Below are positions 42,107 to 50,905 of a stretch of 64,000 nucleotides of DNA, piece by piece (position 1 is the stretch's first letter; each line of letters starts with the position of its first letter). The notes below the pieces were generated by a model, which saw only the letters and a list, made by a program, of their open reading frames with translations, did not search any database and was not told the DNA's origin. The DNA lies in contig JAGGQZ010000014.1 of NCBI GenBank assembly GCA_018613055.1, forward strand, positions 62,001 to 126,000, in the 5' to 3' direction. The position numbers and the translations under genes are program-made. The stretch comes from Chryseobacterium sp. ISL-80 (lineage in GTDB: Bacteria; Bacillota; Bacilli; Bacillales; Cytobacillaceae).

Positions 42107-43372
42107 TTAAGCCACCTTCTTCAGTTCTGTCATAGAAGCCTTTCTTGCCTGCACTAAATCCGCAAGCTTTGAAACGATTACGAATGTTAAGACTGATCCC
42201 AATAGAGCATTGATTGGCGCGATGCCTGGAACAAAGTTCGCTCCTGCAATACCAACGCCCCATGCAAGTATTGCAATCCAGTTAACTGCTTTAAATTCCA
42301 TTTCTTCAAATCGCTTGTATTTTCCGCGATTAACGATGAAGTAATCCGCTAAAATAATCGCTCCGATTGATGGCAGAGCAGTACCTAAAATCGTCAGCCA
42401 GCCAACAAAGTTATTGTAAAGCCACATTGCTGCAATCGTACCGACAATTCCGTTGAAGATGACGACCTTGCTTTTCGCGATTTTAGTAATATTGGAAAAC
42501 CCAAGACCTGATGCGTATAATGCATTATCATTTGTTGTCCAGATATTTAAGCCAAGCACGATGATTGCTGGGATGATCAATTTTTGAAGGAACATAACCT
42601 CTGAGATATCAGACTGTCCTGTCGCAATCGCACCGATTGCTCCAAACACGAACATGAGGGAATTTCCGATAAAGAAGGCCACGACTGTTGTGATGACTGC
42701 TGACTTTTTCGTATGGGCAAAGCGGGCAAAGTCTGGTGTCAATGTACCTGCACTGATGAATGATCCGACAGTAATGGTTAACGCTGCCGCCAGTCCAATC
42801 GCTTCTGTTGGCTGATATTGCATTAATCCTTCCAAACCGCCAACTGTTTCGGTTGCTTTGAAAACCGAGAAGCTACCTAATACAGTGATTAGCGGCACGG
42901 CTATGAAACTAAGAATTGCGAGTGCCTTCATTCCGAAGAATGCGGTGGCTGTCATTAAAATACCTGCCACTGCTATGAGCAAAGTAGTATCCATTCCAGT
43001 CACTTTTTGGACCGGAAGAGCGAACATCGCTACCCCAACTCCAAACCAGCCTACCTGTGTAGCTGCCAGTAAAAACGAGGAAAGATAGGAGCCTTTTTCC
43101 CCAAAAGCGTAGCGTGCAAGCAAGTGTGTTGATAACCCAGTTTTTGCTGCGATATAAGCAAGGGCTCCTGTATAAGCCCCAAGAATCAAGTTTCCAGCCA
43201 GGACAATTCCGATGAACTGGATAAATGTCAAACCAGTTCCTAATGTTCCTCCAGACCACATACTAGCTGAGAAGAAAGTAAGCCCCAGCATCACAACAAG
43301 CATTTTCCAGAATCCACTTCGGTTGCCTTGTGGCACGGCCTGTAACGGAAAATCTAAATCTACTTTTTTCAT
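42107..43372 (-). CDS. codB: Cytosine permease, NCS1 family
   Basis: 421 residues with about twelve hydrophobic segments. FSASMWSGGTLGTGLTFIQF and AFGEKGSYLSSFLLAATQVG are typical of CodB-type nucleobase:cation symporters. The start is ATG 43372 with GGAGGAATTGAA upstream; the longer frame to 43513 would run over the terminator hairpin. Works with CodA: import of cytosine and deamination to uracil. Expression is probably controlled by the PyrR-type attenuator upstream. Confidence 0.93.
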   Translation of the reverse strand: MKKVDLDFPLQAVPQGNRSGFWKMLVVMLGLTFFSASMWSGGTLGTGLTFIQFIGIVLAGNLILGAYTGALAYIAAKTGLSTHLLARYAFGEKGSYLSSFLLAATQVGWFGVGVAMFALPVQKVTGMDTTLLIAVAGILMTATAFFGMKALAILSFIAVPLITVLGSFSVFKATETVGGLEGLMQYQPTEAIGLAAALTITVGSFISAGTLTPDFARFAHTKKSAVITTVVAFFIGNSLMFVFGAIGAIATGQSDISEVMFLQKLIIPAIIVLGLNIWTTNDNALYASGLGFSNITKIAKSKVVIFNGIVGTIAAMWLYNNFVGWLTILGTALPSIGAIILADYFIVNRGKYKRFEEMEFKAVNWIAILAWGVGIAGANFVPGIAPINALLGSVLTFVIVSKLADLVQARKASMTELKKVA

Positions 43373-43443
43373 TTCAATTCCTCCAATGTCTAATGTTTTG
43401 TTTCTGGTACCGAAGAGATCTTCGATTTTAGACATTTGGAAAC

Positions 43444-43573
43444 GAAAAAAGGCCACTTGCCGTTTTCCGACAAGTAGCCATTTTCGCCATGATGAACCAA
43501 AGAGCATGGGCATACCTCACCCAATGGCCATCATTACATCCGCTGTCCTTGTCAGCCTCACGGGACTGAATTA
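43444..43573 (-). promoter_or_regulatory. PyrR-type transcription attenuator of codBA
   Basis: On the minus strand TTAATTCAGTCCCGTGAGGC followed by TGACAAGGA (43542-43573) matches the PyrR binding loop of Bacillus pyr leaders (consensus AGUCCAGAGAGGCU). About 60 bases later GGCTACTTGTCG and CGGCAAGTGGCC form a terminator stem followed by TTTTTT (43444-43479), ahead of codB. When UMP/UTP is plentiful PyrR should bind and favour termination. Only one binding loop is visible in this stretch. Confidence 0.85.
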
Positions 43574-43670
43574 AAGGTACCAGTATTTAATTGTTCTTAG
43601 TATTACAAAAAGTCTGCTAGATGTCAATAAGTATATTTTGATAGGATGATTTCTTAAGAAGTGAAATTTT

Positions 43671-43855
43671 GAGACACCGGGACGGTCCTGACGTCTCAGT
43701 CTGGAATCAAACTAGTTAAGAAAACCCTAATTAATCTTGGCTGAATCTATGCCGTACCAGATAAAAAAGAAGTAAGACAAACCTCATTTCAGACTGGACC
43801 CTAATTAAATGGTTAGATCCTTTCATTAACGAGACGCCGGAACCGTTCCCTTGTC
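43671..43855. repeat. Long form of the GGGACGGTTC dispersed element
   Basis: GAGACACCGGGACGGTCCTG at the left and GAGACGCCGGAACCGTTCCC-TTGTC at the right, with about 145 bases between. Similar in length and end structure to 45133 and 55572. The interior differs between copies, and no frame is present. Confidence 0.75.
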
Positions 43856-43879
43856 GTATTGTTATTGTTATTTAAATAA

Positions 43880-44061
43880 GGCTCTTTTCTCAAACTTTGT
43901 TGCTTTTGAATACAAAATGGTTTGAATTGGCTGTATTCCTTCGTATAGTAGACACTTTTTATGAGAAAAGAGCATGCAAACTTGATAAGGACCTCCAAAA
44001 TAGGGGTCTATTACGTTAAAATCGGCTTTAGGATTTTAACAACAATTCTTACGAAAACAGC
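43880..44061. mobile_element. 182-bp MITE with terminal inverted repeats and 8-bp target duplication
   Basis: Left end GGCTCTTTTCTCAAACTTTG and right end (reverse complement) GGCTGTTTTCGTAAGAATTG share most positions over about 23 bases. The element is bounded on both sides by TTAAATAA (43872-43879 and 44062-44069), an 8-base target duplication. It carries no credible gene. The 8-base duplication is compatible with several IS families (IS1595 among them); the source transposase is not in the window. Confidence 0.8.
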
Positions 44062-44067
44062 CTTAAA

Positions 44068-44102
44068 TAAAAAAAGGTTTCCTCGTCTGGGAACCCTTTT
44101 TG
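44068..44102. terminator. Terminator-like hairpin, both strands
   Basis: AAAAAGGTTTCC and GGGAACCCTTTTT pair with one wobble and one mismatch around TCGTCT. It directly follows the MITE. Confidence 0.5.
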
Positions 44103-44537
44103 TAGTGGACCATATAGTGATACCAATTCGTTTTTCTCTTTTACGTAAGGAAGCTAAACAATTACTATTCCCCGTCTCAGTAGATGCAAGAAATCCTTAA
44201 AGATAGAGGTGAGATTGATTGTTTTTTCTGCTTAAAATAATGACTTAAATACTATATTGTATACCTAAAACAATGAAAGCCCTACCTCTCTTTCATCCTT
44301 ACGGCTCCTAGTCCGTGCCAGTGTGAATCAGGATTGCAAAAATCAAGCAACTATTTTATCGAGTTATTTGATGAAACTTTAAACATTCGTATAGGAAATT
44401 CAAGTAATAGAAATGGATTAGATTGTAGAAAAAACAAAAGTGGTTAATACTCTAATGGTGAGTTGAAGAAGTTGAATGTCTTTGAAAAGATTATTTTAAT
44501 AATAAAGGTTATTTTCTGGAGATGTATTAAAGAAAAT
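44103..44537. other. Intergenic region, no gene seen
   Basis: About 430 bases, AT-rich. I see no convincing gene, RNA or repeat. Confidence 0.5.
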
Positions 44538-44966
44538 TTAACAGAAACTGTTTATTTGATTTTCAGTTATCCCTTTAATTAATCCCAGTTCACTAATCAA
44601 AAATTTATGTGCGTTATCTAACATTTGCTTTTCGCTTGTATTAAGTGCCTTTTCTTTCTTTATACGCATTAAATCACGTACAACTTCAGTACATTCTTGT
44701 ATTTTACCTGTTTTTATTTTGTCCGTGTTCACTTTATACCTTTGTTTCCACGACAGTAAACGATCAGATTCTCCATGATGAAAAATGTTAATGATGTGTT
44801 TTAATGCAGTTATGTCAGTAACAGGTCGAATATTCGAACTCGATATTTTACCCGCAGGAATCATGACTTGCATATTACCGATTAACATTTTAATGACATA
44901 ATACTGTTGTTTTTTCCCTGAGATTTCCTTTTCTTCTATAGCTTTAATTATACCTACTCCGTGCAT
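44538..44966 (-). CDS. CarD-family transcription regulator with a stop at codon 3 of the expected start
   Basis: 142 residues from the ATG at 44966. MHGVGIIKAIEEKEISGKKQ is the CarD/CdnL RNA-polymerase interaction domain, and the C-terminal helical part follows (RYKVNTDKIKTGKIQECTEV, then VRDLMRIKKEKALNTSEKQM). Relatives begin about 11 residues earlier (M-F-Q-I-x-D-T-I-V-Y-P-M-H-G). Here IDDTIVYP is in frame upstream, but the codon where Q is expected is TAA (44991-44993), preceded by TTG TTT with GGAGG at ideal spacing. So the gene has lost its normal start, or starts at an internal codon with poor ribosome binding. CarD binds the polymerase beta subunit and helps open promoters. Confidence 0.8.
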   Translation of the reverse strand: MHGVGIIKAIEEKEISGKKQQYYVIKMLIGNMQVMIPAGKISSSNIRPVTDITALKHIINIFHHGESDRLLSWKQRYKVNTDKIKTGKIQECTEVVRDLMRIKKEKALNTSEKQMLDNAHKFLISELGLIKGITENQINSFC

Positions 44967-45132
44967 TGGATAAACAATGGTATCGTCAATTTAAAACAAA
45001 TAATCCACCTCCATATATGATAACCTTCTTAACCTTAACACACATATATATTTTTAGCAAATTTATAATAATATCATAAATTTATTTTCAGTGTCAACTA
45101 CTTTTTCTTTAAAATCAGAAAAAATAAACACA

Positions 45133-45290
45133 GAGACACAGAGACGGTTCTCTCGTCTCAATCGTGAACCGAAATAATCATAGAAGTGCCTTGAGTATTC
45201 TTGTTTGAGTCCATGCCGTACGAGACTGTGCCAGAGATTACATGGTTATATTTTTTCCATTCACGAGACGCCGGAACCGTCCTCTTGTCG
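45133..45290. repeat. Long form of the GGGACGGTTC dispersed element
   Basis: GAGACACAGAGACGGTTCTC and GAGACGCCGGAACCGTCCTC-TTGTC bound about 115 bases. Ends match those of 43671 and 55572; the interior shares CATGCCGTAC... with 43671. Confidence 0.75.
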
Positions 45291-45305
45291 CGCAGAGCCA
45301 AAACA

Positions 45306-45340
45306 AAAAAAACACTTAGAGAATCGACTCTAGGTGTTTT
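45306..45340 (-). terminator. Rho-independent terminator
   Basis: AACACCTAGAG and CTCTAAGTGTT pair on the minus strand followed by TTTTTT, right after the DUF3934 gene. Confidence 0.9.
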
Positions 45341-45352
45341 CTGAAATCTATA

Positions 45353-45511
45353 TCAATCATCATTACTCGTCTTGGAACCATCTGTGTGTTTTACGCCTTT
45401 ACTTTTGTAAGGTTTAGCACTTTTTGCTTTGTTTGCACTAGCTTGCCAGCGGTTCCAACCTTTCTTGCCTGTTCCTCTGCCTGTTCCGCTTTTACCCTTG
45501 GTTTTACTCAT
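45353..45511 (-). CDS. DUF3934 small basic protein
   Basis: 52 residues, start ATG 45511 with GGAG 8 bases upstream. GRGTGKKGWNRWQASANKAK is the DUF3934 signature; the whole protein is lysine- and glycine-rich and probably unfolded or nucleic-acid binding. Widespread in Bacillus, function unknown. Confidence 0.85.
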   Translation of the reverse strand: MSKTKGKSGTGRGTGKKGWNRWQASANKAKSAKPYKSKGVKHTDGSKTSNDD

Positions 45512-45737
45512 TGAATCAACTCCATTATTCTTTACGTTGTTGTGCCGCTCATTGAATAGTCTTAACCATTTTACATTGGTAAAACCAAAAAGCAATGAAA
45601 TATAAGCATATTACATTAGATAGTATTTTACCATCACACAATTATTAAAAACTGATCCCAGCAAAGGAATGTTTCCTTTGCTTCTATCTTGAGCATAGGT
45701 GATGGGGGCATGGGGTACCTCCTCTTGCTCCCAGTTA

Positions 45738-45764
45738 AACGCCTGGTTTCATCAACCAGGCGTT
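45738..45764. terminator. Hairpin terminator after the metallo-hydrolase gene
   Basis: AACGCCTGGTT and AACCAGGCGTT form a perfect 11-bp stem with a 5-base loop, about 19 bases past the stop at 45783 on the minus strand. The T run is short. Confidence 0.7.
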
Positions 45765-45782
45765 ATCTTCATAATGATCATT

Positions 45783-46613
45783 TTAATTGCTGATATTAAC
45801 GAACTTCCCCTCCAAAGCCTCAATATACCTCTTAGCGGATTTTTGAACAGATTGATGGGCATCTTCCTTAATGACCCGATGAAATGCATTATATAGTCTG
45901 TCAAACTTCAGGACGCTAACTTTAGCTGCCATCTTTTGAACCTTGTTAGCTGGCAATGGAATAAGGTTTGGATAACTATACATGAAACTGACCCATTGTC
46001 GATCGGCCACTATTTGAATAATATCACCAGTAAGAAGTACCCCTTGCTTGTTTATATCATTTTCCCAGTGTAAAACACTTCCCCCATTAAAATGACCACC
46101 CAAACGATGCAATGTTACACCCGCATCAAGCTCAAGGGAATCACCAGACCAGAAAATGATCCTGTCACTCGGCCTAGTGACCCACTGCCGGTCTGCTTCG
46201 TGGATATAAATGCTTGCTCCGAATCGTTCAGCCCATTCAACCTGTGTCGAATAATAATGCGGATGCGATAATGCGATGGCATCGATTCCTCCTAGGGAAT
46301 GTATTTCCTTTTCTGTTTTTTCGTCCAGGTAGGTGATGCAGTCCCATAACAAGTTGAACCCTTCATTCCGAACTAAATAAGCTGTCTGCCCAATAGCAAA
46401 CGAAGGGGCAGTGGTAAGGCTGTACAGTCCTTCCTCTTCTTGAACAATGGCATTTTTATATTCCCCTGAGTCTACAAGCTGTTGAAGCGTTGTCCATGAC
46501 TGTCCATCTGGATGGACGTACTGCCTTTCGTCAGCGCAAATCAAGCAGCTTTCAGGAGCATGAGCAGAATCGGAATATTGGACACCGCAAGTATTGCATA
46601 TATAATGGTTCAT
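45783..46613 (-). CDS. MBL-fold metallo-hydrolase with N-terminal rubredoxin-like zinc finger
   Basis: 276 residues from ATG 46613 with GGAAGGTG upstream. HYICNTCGVQYSDSA and PESCLICADERQY give a CxxC...CxxC metal site in the first 30 residues. The rest is a metallo-beta-lactamase fold: IALSHPHYYSTQVEW replaces the HxHxDH motif in a degenerate form, HRLGGHFNGGSVLHW and LLTGDIIQIV are later motifs. Because the HxHxDH motif is partly lost, activity may differ from classical hydrolases. Soluble. Confidence 0.82.
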   Translation of the reverse strand: MNHYICNTCGVQYSDSAHAPESCLICADERQYVHPDGQSWTTLQQLVDSGEYKNAIVQEEEGLYSLTTAPSFAIGQTAYLVRNEGFNLLWDCITYLDEKTEKEIHSLGGIDAIALSHPHYYSTQVEWAERFGASIYIHEADRQWVTRPSDRIIFWSGDSLELDAGVTLHRLGGHFNGGSVLHWENDINKQGVLLTGDIIQIVADRQWVSFMYSYPNLIPLPANKVQKMAAKVSVLKFDRLYNAFHRVIKEDAHQSVQKSAKRYIEALEGKFVNISN

Positions 46614-46729
46614 CTTGAACACCTTCCTATGATTTTTCTTATCTTAATTATAAGTAAACCATTAAACGAACTCTTCGGAAGAACGGTGTAACGTATCTAC
46701 AACTTTTGGCTGAGGTTTTGAAGAAGCAC

Positions 46730-46790
46730 AGGACGTACCTTTTGCTCCCATAACTAATCAAGGTACGTCCCCGTGCACCCTTGTCTCAGC
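46730..46790. repeat. Fragment of the dispersed repeat family
   Basis: GCACAGGACGTACCTTTTGC and AAGGTACGTCCCCGTGCACC form an interrupted inverted repeat. Same general design as the GGGACGGTTC elements with GTACGTCC in place of ACCGTCC, like fragments near 16015 and 49905. Confidence 0.5.
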
Positions 46791-46859
46791 AATAATTAAA
46801 AAGGTTTTTACAGGCATTTAGCGAATTCTTAATCTAATGGAAAGGAGATGGAAAAAGGT

Positions 46860-48689
46860 ATGGTTAAAGACAGTAAGGCTACGGAAGTGAAGCGGTACAC
46901 AATACAGCAGTTTTATGGGTCAGAGTCGATTACAGGTAACTCGATTTCGGCTGACGGAAAGAAAGTTTTGTTTTCAGGAGACAAGACGGGGATTTACAAC
47001 GCGTATTGTGTGTCGGTTGAAGACGGTGTGAGGACACAGCTGACGCATTCTGAGGATAATGCAGTTCTTGTTTCGGGCTACTTTCCCGATGATCACCGCT
47101 TTTTATTTTTAAGCGATAAGGGCGGGAATGAAATCCTACATATTTATGTGAAAAATGAGAATGGCGAAGAGGTTGACCTCACTCCAGGGGAGCATGAGCG
47201 TGCGGAATTTTACGGCTGGAGCCAGGACGGGAAAAGCTTTTTCTACGGATCCAATAAGCGGAATCCTAGTTACATGGACGTCTATGAAATGGATATTGCT
47301 ACTTTTGAACCTACATGTATTTTTACGAACGATGAAGGATATGAATTTGGGTCCATCTCTCCGGATAAGCGATTTATTTCCCTAGGAAAAGTGAACAACT
47401 CCAATGATTCCAATGTTTACATTTTTGACCGGCAACCGGAGAAGCTTAAGCATGCCACACCGCATGAAGGGAATATCCAGAACATCCCGCAGGCATTCTG
47501 CAAGAATTCCGAGAACCTTTATTTCCTTACGGATGAAAATGAGGAATTCCTCTATCTGAAAAAGTATCATATCGCTACGGGTGTAACAGAGGATATTGTG
47601 AAGGAAAATTGGGATATCATGTTCACGCGCTTCTCCAAACAGAATACCTATATGGTTTATGGGGTTAATCAGGATGCCAGTACTGTCGTTAAGGTCCTTC
47701 ATATGGGCAGTGGGGATTATCTGGACCTGCCGCAACTTCCGGAAGGACAAATTTTGGACTTGAAATTTTCAGCGGATGAGAGTCTAATGACCTTCTTGTT
47801 TAATGGCCCGAATTCGCCTACGAACTTATATAGCTACGAGCTTGGGACATCTCAATTAAAACAGCTCACACATACCCTTAACCCAGAGATCAGCCAGGTT
47901 GACTTGGCCGACGCGGAAGTCATCCGCTACCCTTCCTTTGATGGCTTGGAGATCCCGGCAATTTATTACCATCCAAATGTGAAGGCAGACGAAAAGGCTC
48001 CAGCACTTGTCTTTGTCCATGGAGGTCCCGGCGGGCAGTCAAGAACGGATTACAATCCGCTTTTGCAATACCTGGCCAATAATGGCTATGCTGTTTTGGC
48101 AGTCAATAACCGCGGCAGTTCAGGATACGGTAAAACGTTCTTTAGCGCAGCTGATCTCAAGCACGGGGAAATTGACCTTGAGGATTGCATCCAGGCGAAG
48201 AAGTTTTTGCAGGGGCAGGCTGATATTGATGGAGAAAAGATCGGCATCATTGGCGGAAGCTACGGCGGCTATATGGTTCTTGCCGCGCTCGCTTTCAGAC
48301 CTGATGAGTTCAATGTCGGAGTGGATATCTTTGGAGTCTCGAATTGGGAACGCACGCTGAAAAGCATTCCTGCCTGGTGGGAGAGCTTCCGAGATGCCCT
48401 CTACAAAAAAATCGGCAACCCATTTACGCAGACCGAATACATCCGGAGCATCTCTCCATTGTTCCATGCTGACAAAATCAACAAGCCGATGATTGTTTTA
48501 CAGGGAGCAAACGACCCGCGTGTCCTGAAGGTCGAGTCCGACGAAATCGTGGCCGCATTAGAAAAGAACAACGTACCGGTGGAATATATCGTCTTCCCTG
48601 ATGAGGGACACGGCTTTATGAAAAAAGAAAACAGGATAAAAGGCTATCAGGCCGTCCTGGATTTCTTGGAACAATATTTAAAACGATAA
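46860..48689 (+). CDS. S9-family serine peptidase (prolyl oligopeptidase / acylaminoacyl-peptidase type)
   Basis: About 609 residues. The first 350 form a beta-propeller with WD40-like repeats (ISADGKKVLFSGDKTGIYNA; ISPDKRFISLG). The C-terminal 250 are an alpha/beta hydrolase: FVHGGPGGQSRTDY forms the oxyanion region, GIIGGSYGGYMVLAALA holds S467, NDPRVLKVESDEIV D552 and PDEGHGFMKKENR H584. No signal peptide, so cytoplasmic. The ATG at 46860 is preferred over 46848, whose putative ribosome site touches it. Cleaves short peptides. Confidence 0.9.
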   Translation: MVKDSKATEVKRYTIQQFYGSESITGNSISADGKKVLFSGDKTGIYNAYCVSVEDGVRTQLTHSEDNAVLVSGYFPDDHRFLFLSDKGGNEILHIYVKNENGEEVDLTPGEHERAEFYGWSQDGKSFFYGSNKRNPSYMDVYEMDIATFEPTCIFTNDEGYEFGSISPDKRFISLGKVNNSNDSNVYIFDRQPEKLKHATPHEGNIQNIPQAFCKNSENLYFLTDENEEFLYLKKYHIATGVTEDIVKENWDIMFTRFSKQNTYMVYGVNQDASTVVKVLHMGSGDYLDLPQLPEGQILDLKFSADESLMTFLFNGPNSPTNLYSYELGTSQLKQLTHTLNPEISQVDLADAEVIRYPSFDGLEIPAIYYHPNVKADEKAPALVFVHGGPGGQSRTDYNPLLQYLANNGYAVLAVNNRGSSGYGKTFFSAADLKHGEIDLEDCIQAKKFLQGQADIDGEKIGIIGGSYGGYMVLAALAFRPDEFNVGVDIFGVSNWERTLKSIPAWWESFRDALYKKIGNPFTQTEYIRSISPLFHADKINKPMIVLQGANDPRVLKVESDEIVAALEKNNVPVEYIVFPDEGHGFMKKENRIKGYQAVLDFLEQYLKR

Positions 48690-48698
48690 TACAAAAAA

Positions 48699-48730
48699 AT
48701 CGTCTGGAGTTTCTTCCAGGCGATTTTTTA
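48699..48730 (+). terminator. Rho-independent terminator
   Basis: AATCGTCTGGA and TCCAGGCGATT pair, followed by TTTTT, just after the peptidase stop. Confidence 0.9.
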
Positions 48731-48964
48731 GTGGGACACCAGAACGGTTTTCGCGTTCCATTCGGTAATCGAAATTAAATTAGTGTCTTTTTCCGAATAA
48801 ACACAGCTCACTCTCTCCTACCGCCCCAAAAAACCGCAAATTTGGAAAAGAAATCATCTCACTCGCTCTCTATAATCTGGGTAGGCGTCGAGCTTTGTTA
48901 TAATTACCCATTGGAAGATAAATGATATACTTATAAAAACATTATATATTAGGAGACTACTATT

Positions 48965-49165
48965 ATGGTCATTCAGCCAAATATGTCCTCAAAATCTATC
49001 ATTGATACTTGGGACAGCACCAAAGATGTCTTTAAAAAGCACAACATGACAATTTCAGAATCCCCTTTAGAAAAAGTAGTTGATGGAGATATTCTGGATT
49101 CACTTATCAAAGAACTAAATAATATTGTAGGAAGCTCTTCCGCAACCTGTGTCGAAGGTGGCTGA
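48965..49165 (+). CDS. Small protein resembling the DUF1858/DUF542 (Ric N-terminal) fold
   Basis: 66 residues, AGGAG 9 bases before the ATG. IIDTWDSTKDVFKKHNMTIS is like the short helix pair that opens DUF1858 and Ric-type proteins, and ILDSLIKELNNIVGSSSATC is a second helix region. A single cysteine is near the C-terminus. Function unknown. A strong terminator follows. Confidence 0.6.
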   Translation: MVIQPNMSSKSIIDTWDSTKDVFKKHNMTISESPLEKVVDGDILDSLIKELNNIVGSSSATCVEGG

Positions 49166-49176
49166 CAACTACCATC

Positions 49177-49209
49177 CAAAAAGGAGTAGGTTACTCCTTT
49201 TATTTTTTT
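49177..49209 (+). terminator. Rho-independent terminator
   Basis: AAAGGAGTA and TACTCCTTT form a 9-bp stem with a 3-base loop, followed by TATTTTTTT. Confidence 0.88.
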
Positions 49210-49357
49210 GGATGCTCAGGATCGGTACTTGTGGCTCATCCGCAAGTTGAATAATTAATAGAGAAGGCCAGGGTACATTATCTATTTTATACGATCAAAA
49301 ATCTCTAAAAATTCATTAGGGAGAAATATGCTCCAAACGGTTCAACGAGATCTGCTT

Positions 49358-49861
49358 TTATTGATTCCCCACTACCCTGCTTCTTCTTTCCAATATGATC
49401 GTATCACGCCATACCCCATCCATTTTACCTATGCGCTCCCGCCGGCCCATTTCTCTGAAGCCATGCTTTTTATGTAATCTGATACTGCCTGCGTTTTCAG
49501 GAAAAATGCTAGATTGCAAGGTCCAAAAGCCATTCTGCTCACTTAATTCAATCAAGGATTTTAAAAGCAAGCTGCCAATCCCTTTTCCATTATGCTTTTG
49601 ACTGACATACACACTCACTTCTCCGACACCTGCGTATACTCTCCTGCTCGATACAGGACTTAACGCGGCCCAACCCGCGACTTCTCCCTCTAAATGCGCA
49701 ACAATCCGACATTCCGCATCATGACCGAGATCCCATTCCTCCCAGGAGGGTGCCTCCTTTTGGAAAGTTGCATGGCCAGTAGCAATCCCGTCAAGGTAGA
49801 TTGCTCGTACCGCTTCCCAATCATCTGAACGCATTTTTTCTATATTAATAGAACCTTCCAT
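49358..49861 (-). CDS. GNAT acetyltransferase, phosphinothricin acetyltransferase-like
   Basis: 167 residues from ATG 49861 with AAGGTGG upstream. IEKMRSDDWEAVRAIYLDGI followed by TFQKEAPSWEEWD is the opening of the PAT/YwnH group; EVSVYVSQKHNGKGIGSLLL is the acetyl-CoA motif and HKKHGFREMGRRERIGKMDG the C-terminal signature. The family acetylates phosphinothricin, methionine sulfoximine or related amino acids. Single gene. Confidence 0.9.
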   Translation of the reverse strand: MEGSINIEKMRSDDWEAVRAIYLDGIATGHATFQKEAPSWEEWDLGHDAECRIVAHLEGEVAGWAALSPVSSRRVYAGVGEVSVYVSQKHNGKGIGSLLLKSLIELSEQNGFWTLQSSIFPENAGSIRLHKKHGFREMGRRERIGKMDGVWRDTIILERRSRVVGNQ

Positions 49862-50092
49862 ATTGGCCACCTTGTCTTTCTTATTAAAGTAAGCTTTACC
49901 TTTTCAGGCGCAAAGGGACGTACCCTTTGTTTCCCTATACCCTGCTTGCTGAGCCTGGATCAATGTTTCGATTGTTGTTGAAAGACTTGTCTAAAGAAGT
50001 GATGAATGATCAATTTTGTCACTGATCACGAAATTAACGGCCATCATAAAATTGCTGTCTTTCATTCCACATTGCTTTTAACCGACTCCTTT

Positions 50093-50617
50093 TTAGGATG
50101 AAGAATAATTATTGAACCATTTTTGCAAGTTGTTCACAAGCTCAGGTTCGGATTCAGCAGAAACTTTTTTGGGCTTGAACCCTCCCAACTCCACCACTTC
50201 AATATGCTCTTCCCCTTCAATCTGCACGACGCAATAATCTTCATAGGGGGAAGCCTTAATTTCCCTGACATTTTTGTCTTGATAGAGTTCTAGAATGGCT
50301 TCAAGATCCTGAGGCGATGGGTGCCAATTCTTTTGTTCTCCACCCTTTGGGACGTTGCTTGATGATGAAGCGGATGTCTCGAACCTGTCCTGATGGAGTC
50401 GATTATAGATTTTTTGAAGCAAAGCAATGACTTCAGAAAACCCAACGAAAAGCATCCCTGTGGTAAAACCGGAAAACAGAACAGTCAAGGCGCTGCTCCA
50501 AAATAGACCACCCTCGGGTGCACTGGAACCAATGATGATCGCAAAGAAAAAACCGCCGATCATGATCGCAATCCCAATGACTCGTAACACTTTAGCAACT
50601 GAATTTTGTTTCTCCAC
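50093..50617 (-). CDS. Two-helix membrane protein, uncharacterised
   Basis: 174 residues from GTG 50617 with GGGGGAG. Two hydrophobic segments in the first 70 residues (VIGIAIMIGGFFFAIIIGSS; ALTVLFSGFTTGMLFVGFSE), then a soluble part with a Ser-rich linker and a small acidic C-terminal domain. Family not recognised. Confidence 0.7.
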   Translation of the reverse strand: MEKQNSVAKVLRVIGIAIMIGGFFFAIIIGSSAPEGGLFWSSALTVLFSGFTTGMLFVGFSEVIALLQKIYNRLHQDRFETSASSSSNVPKGGEQKNWHPSPQDLEAILELYQDKNVREIKASPYEDYCVVQIEGEEHIEVVELGGFKPKKVSAESEPELVNNLQKWFNNYSSS

Positions 50618-50905
50618 TTGTTCTCCCCCGTTTTACACCTGGAGATTTCGAGCATTCCAGGAATATTATTAAATCTTTTTGCTAGTTTCAAAGAGAGCTT
50701 TCTATAATAGCCCCAACAACCCCGAATTTTACATTTTATTACATTATTAATAGTATTCGATTTCGACATATAAAATCCTTCCACACATTTCTATTCATCT
50801 ATTTGTTTCAGTAACTTAAGCATACCCCTTTAGAAAATTACAAATATTGTCTAATATTGTGATAAAATGTATTGGAAAATATTAACTTTAAAGGAGAGTT
50901 AGGTA

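Noticed and set aside
43813-44200. Two frames of 61 and 79 codons
   Set aside because: They lie on the repeat at 43671 and the MITE at 43880 and have no ribosome sites.
44270-44340. tRNA or small RNA near 44280
   Set aside because: A brief GC-richer stretch (CTTACGGCTCCTAGTCCGTGC) cannot form a cloverleaf and has no terminator.
46848-46859. Start of the S9 peptidase at the first ATG
   Set aside because: The AAGGAG would touch the start codon; the ATG 12 bases later is more plausible.
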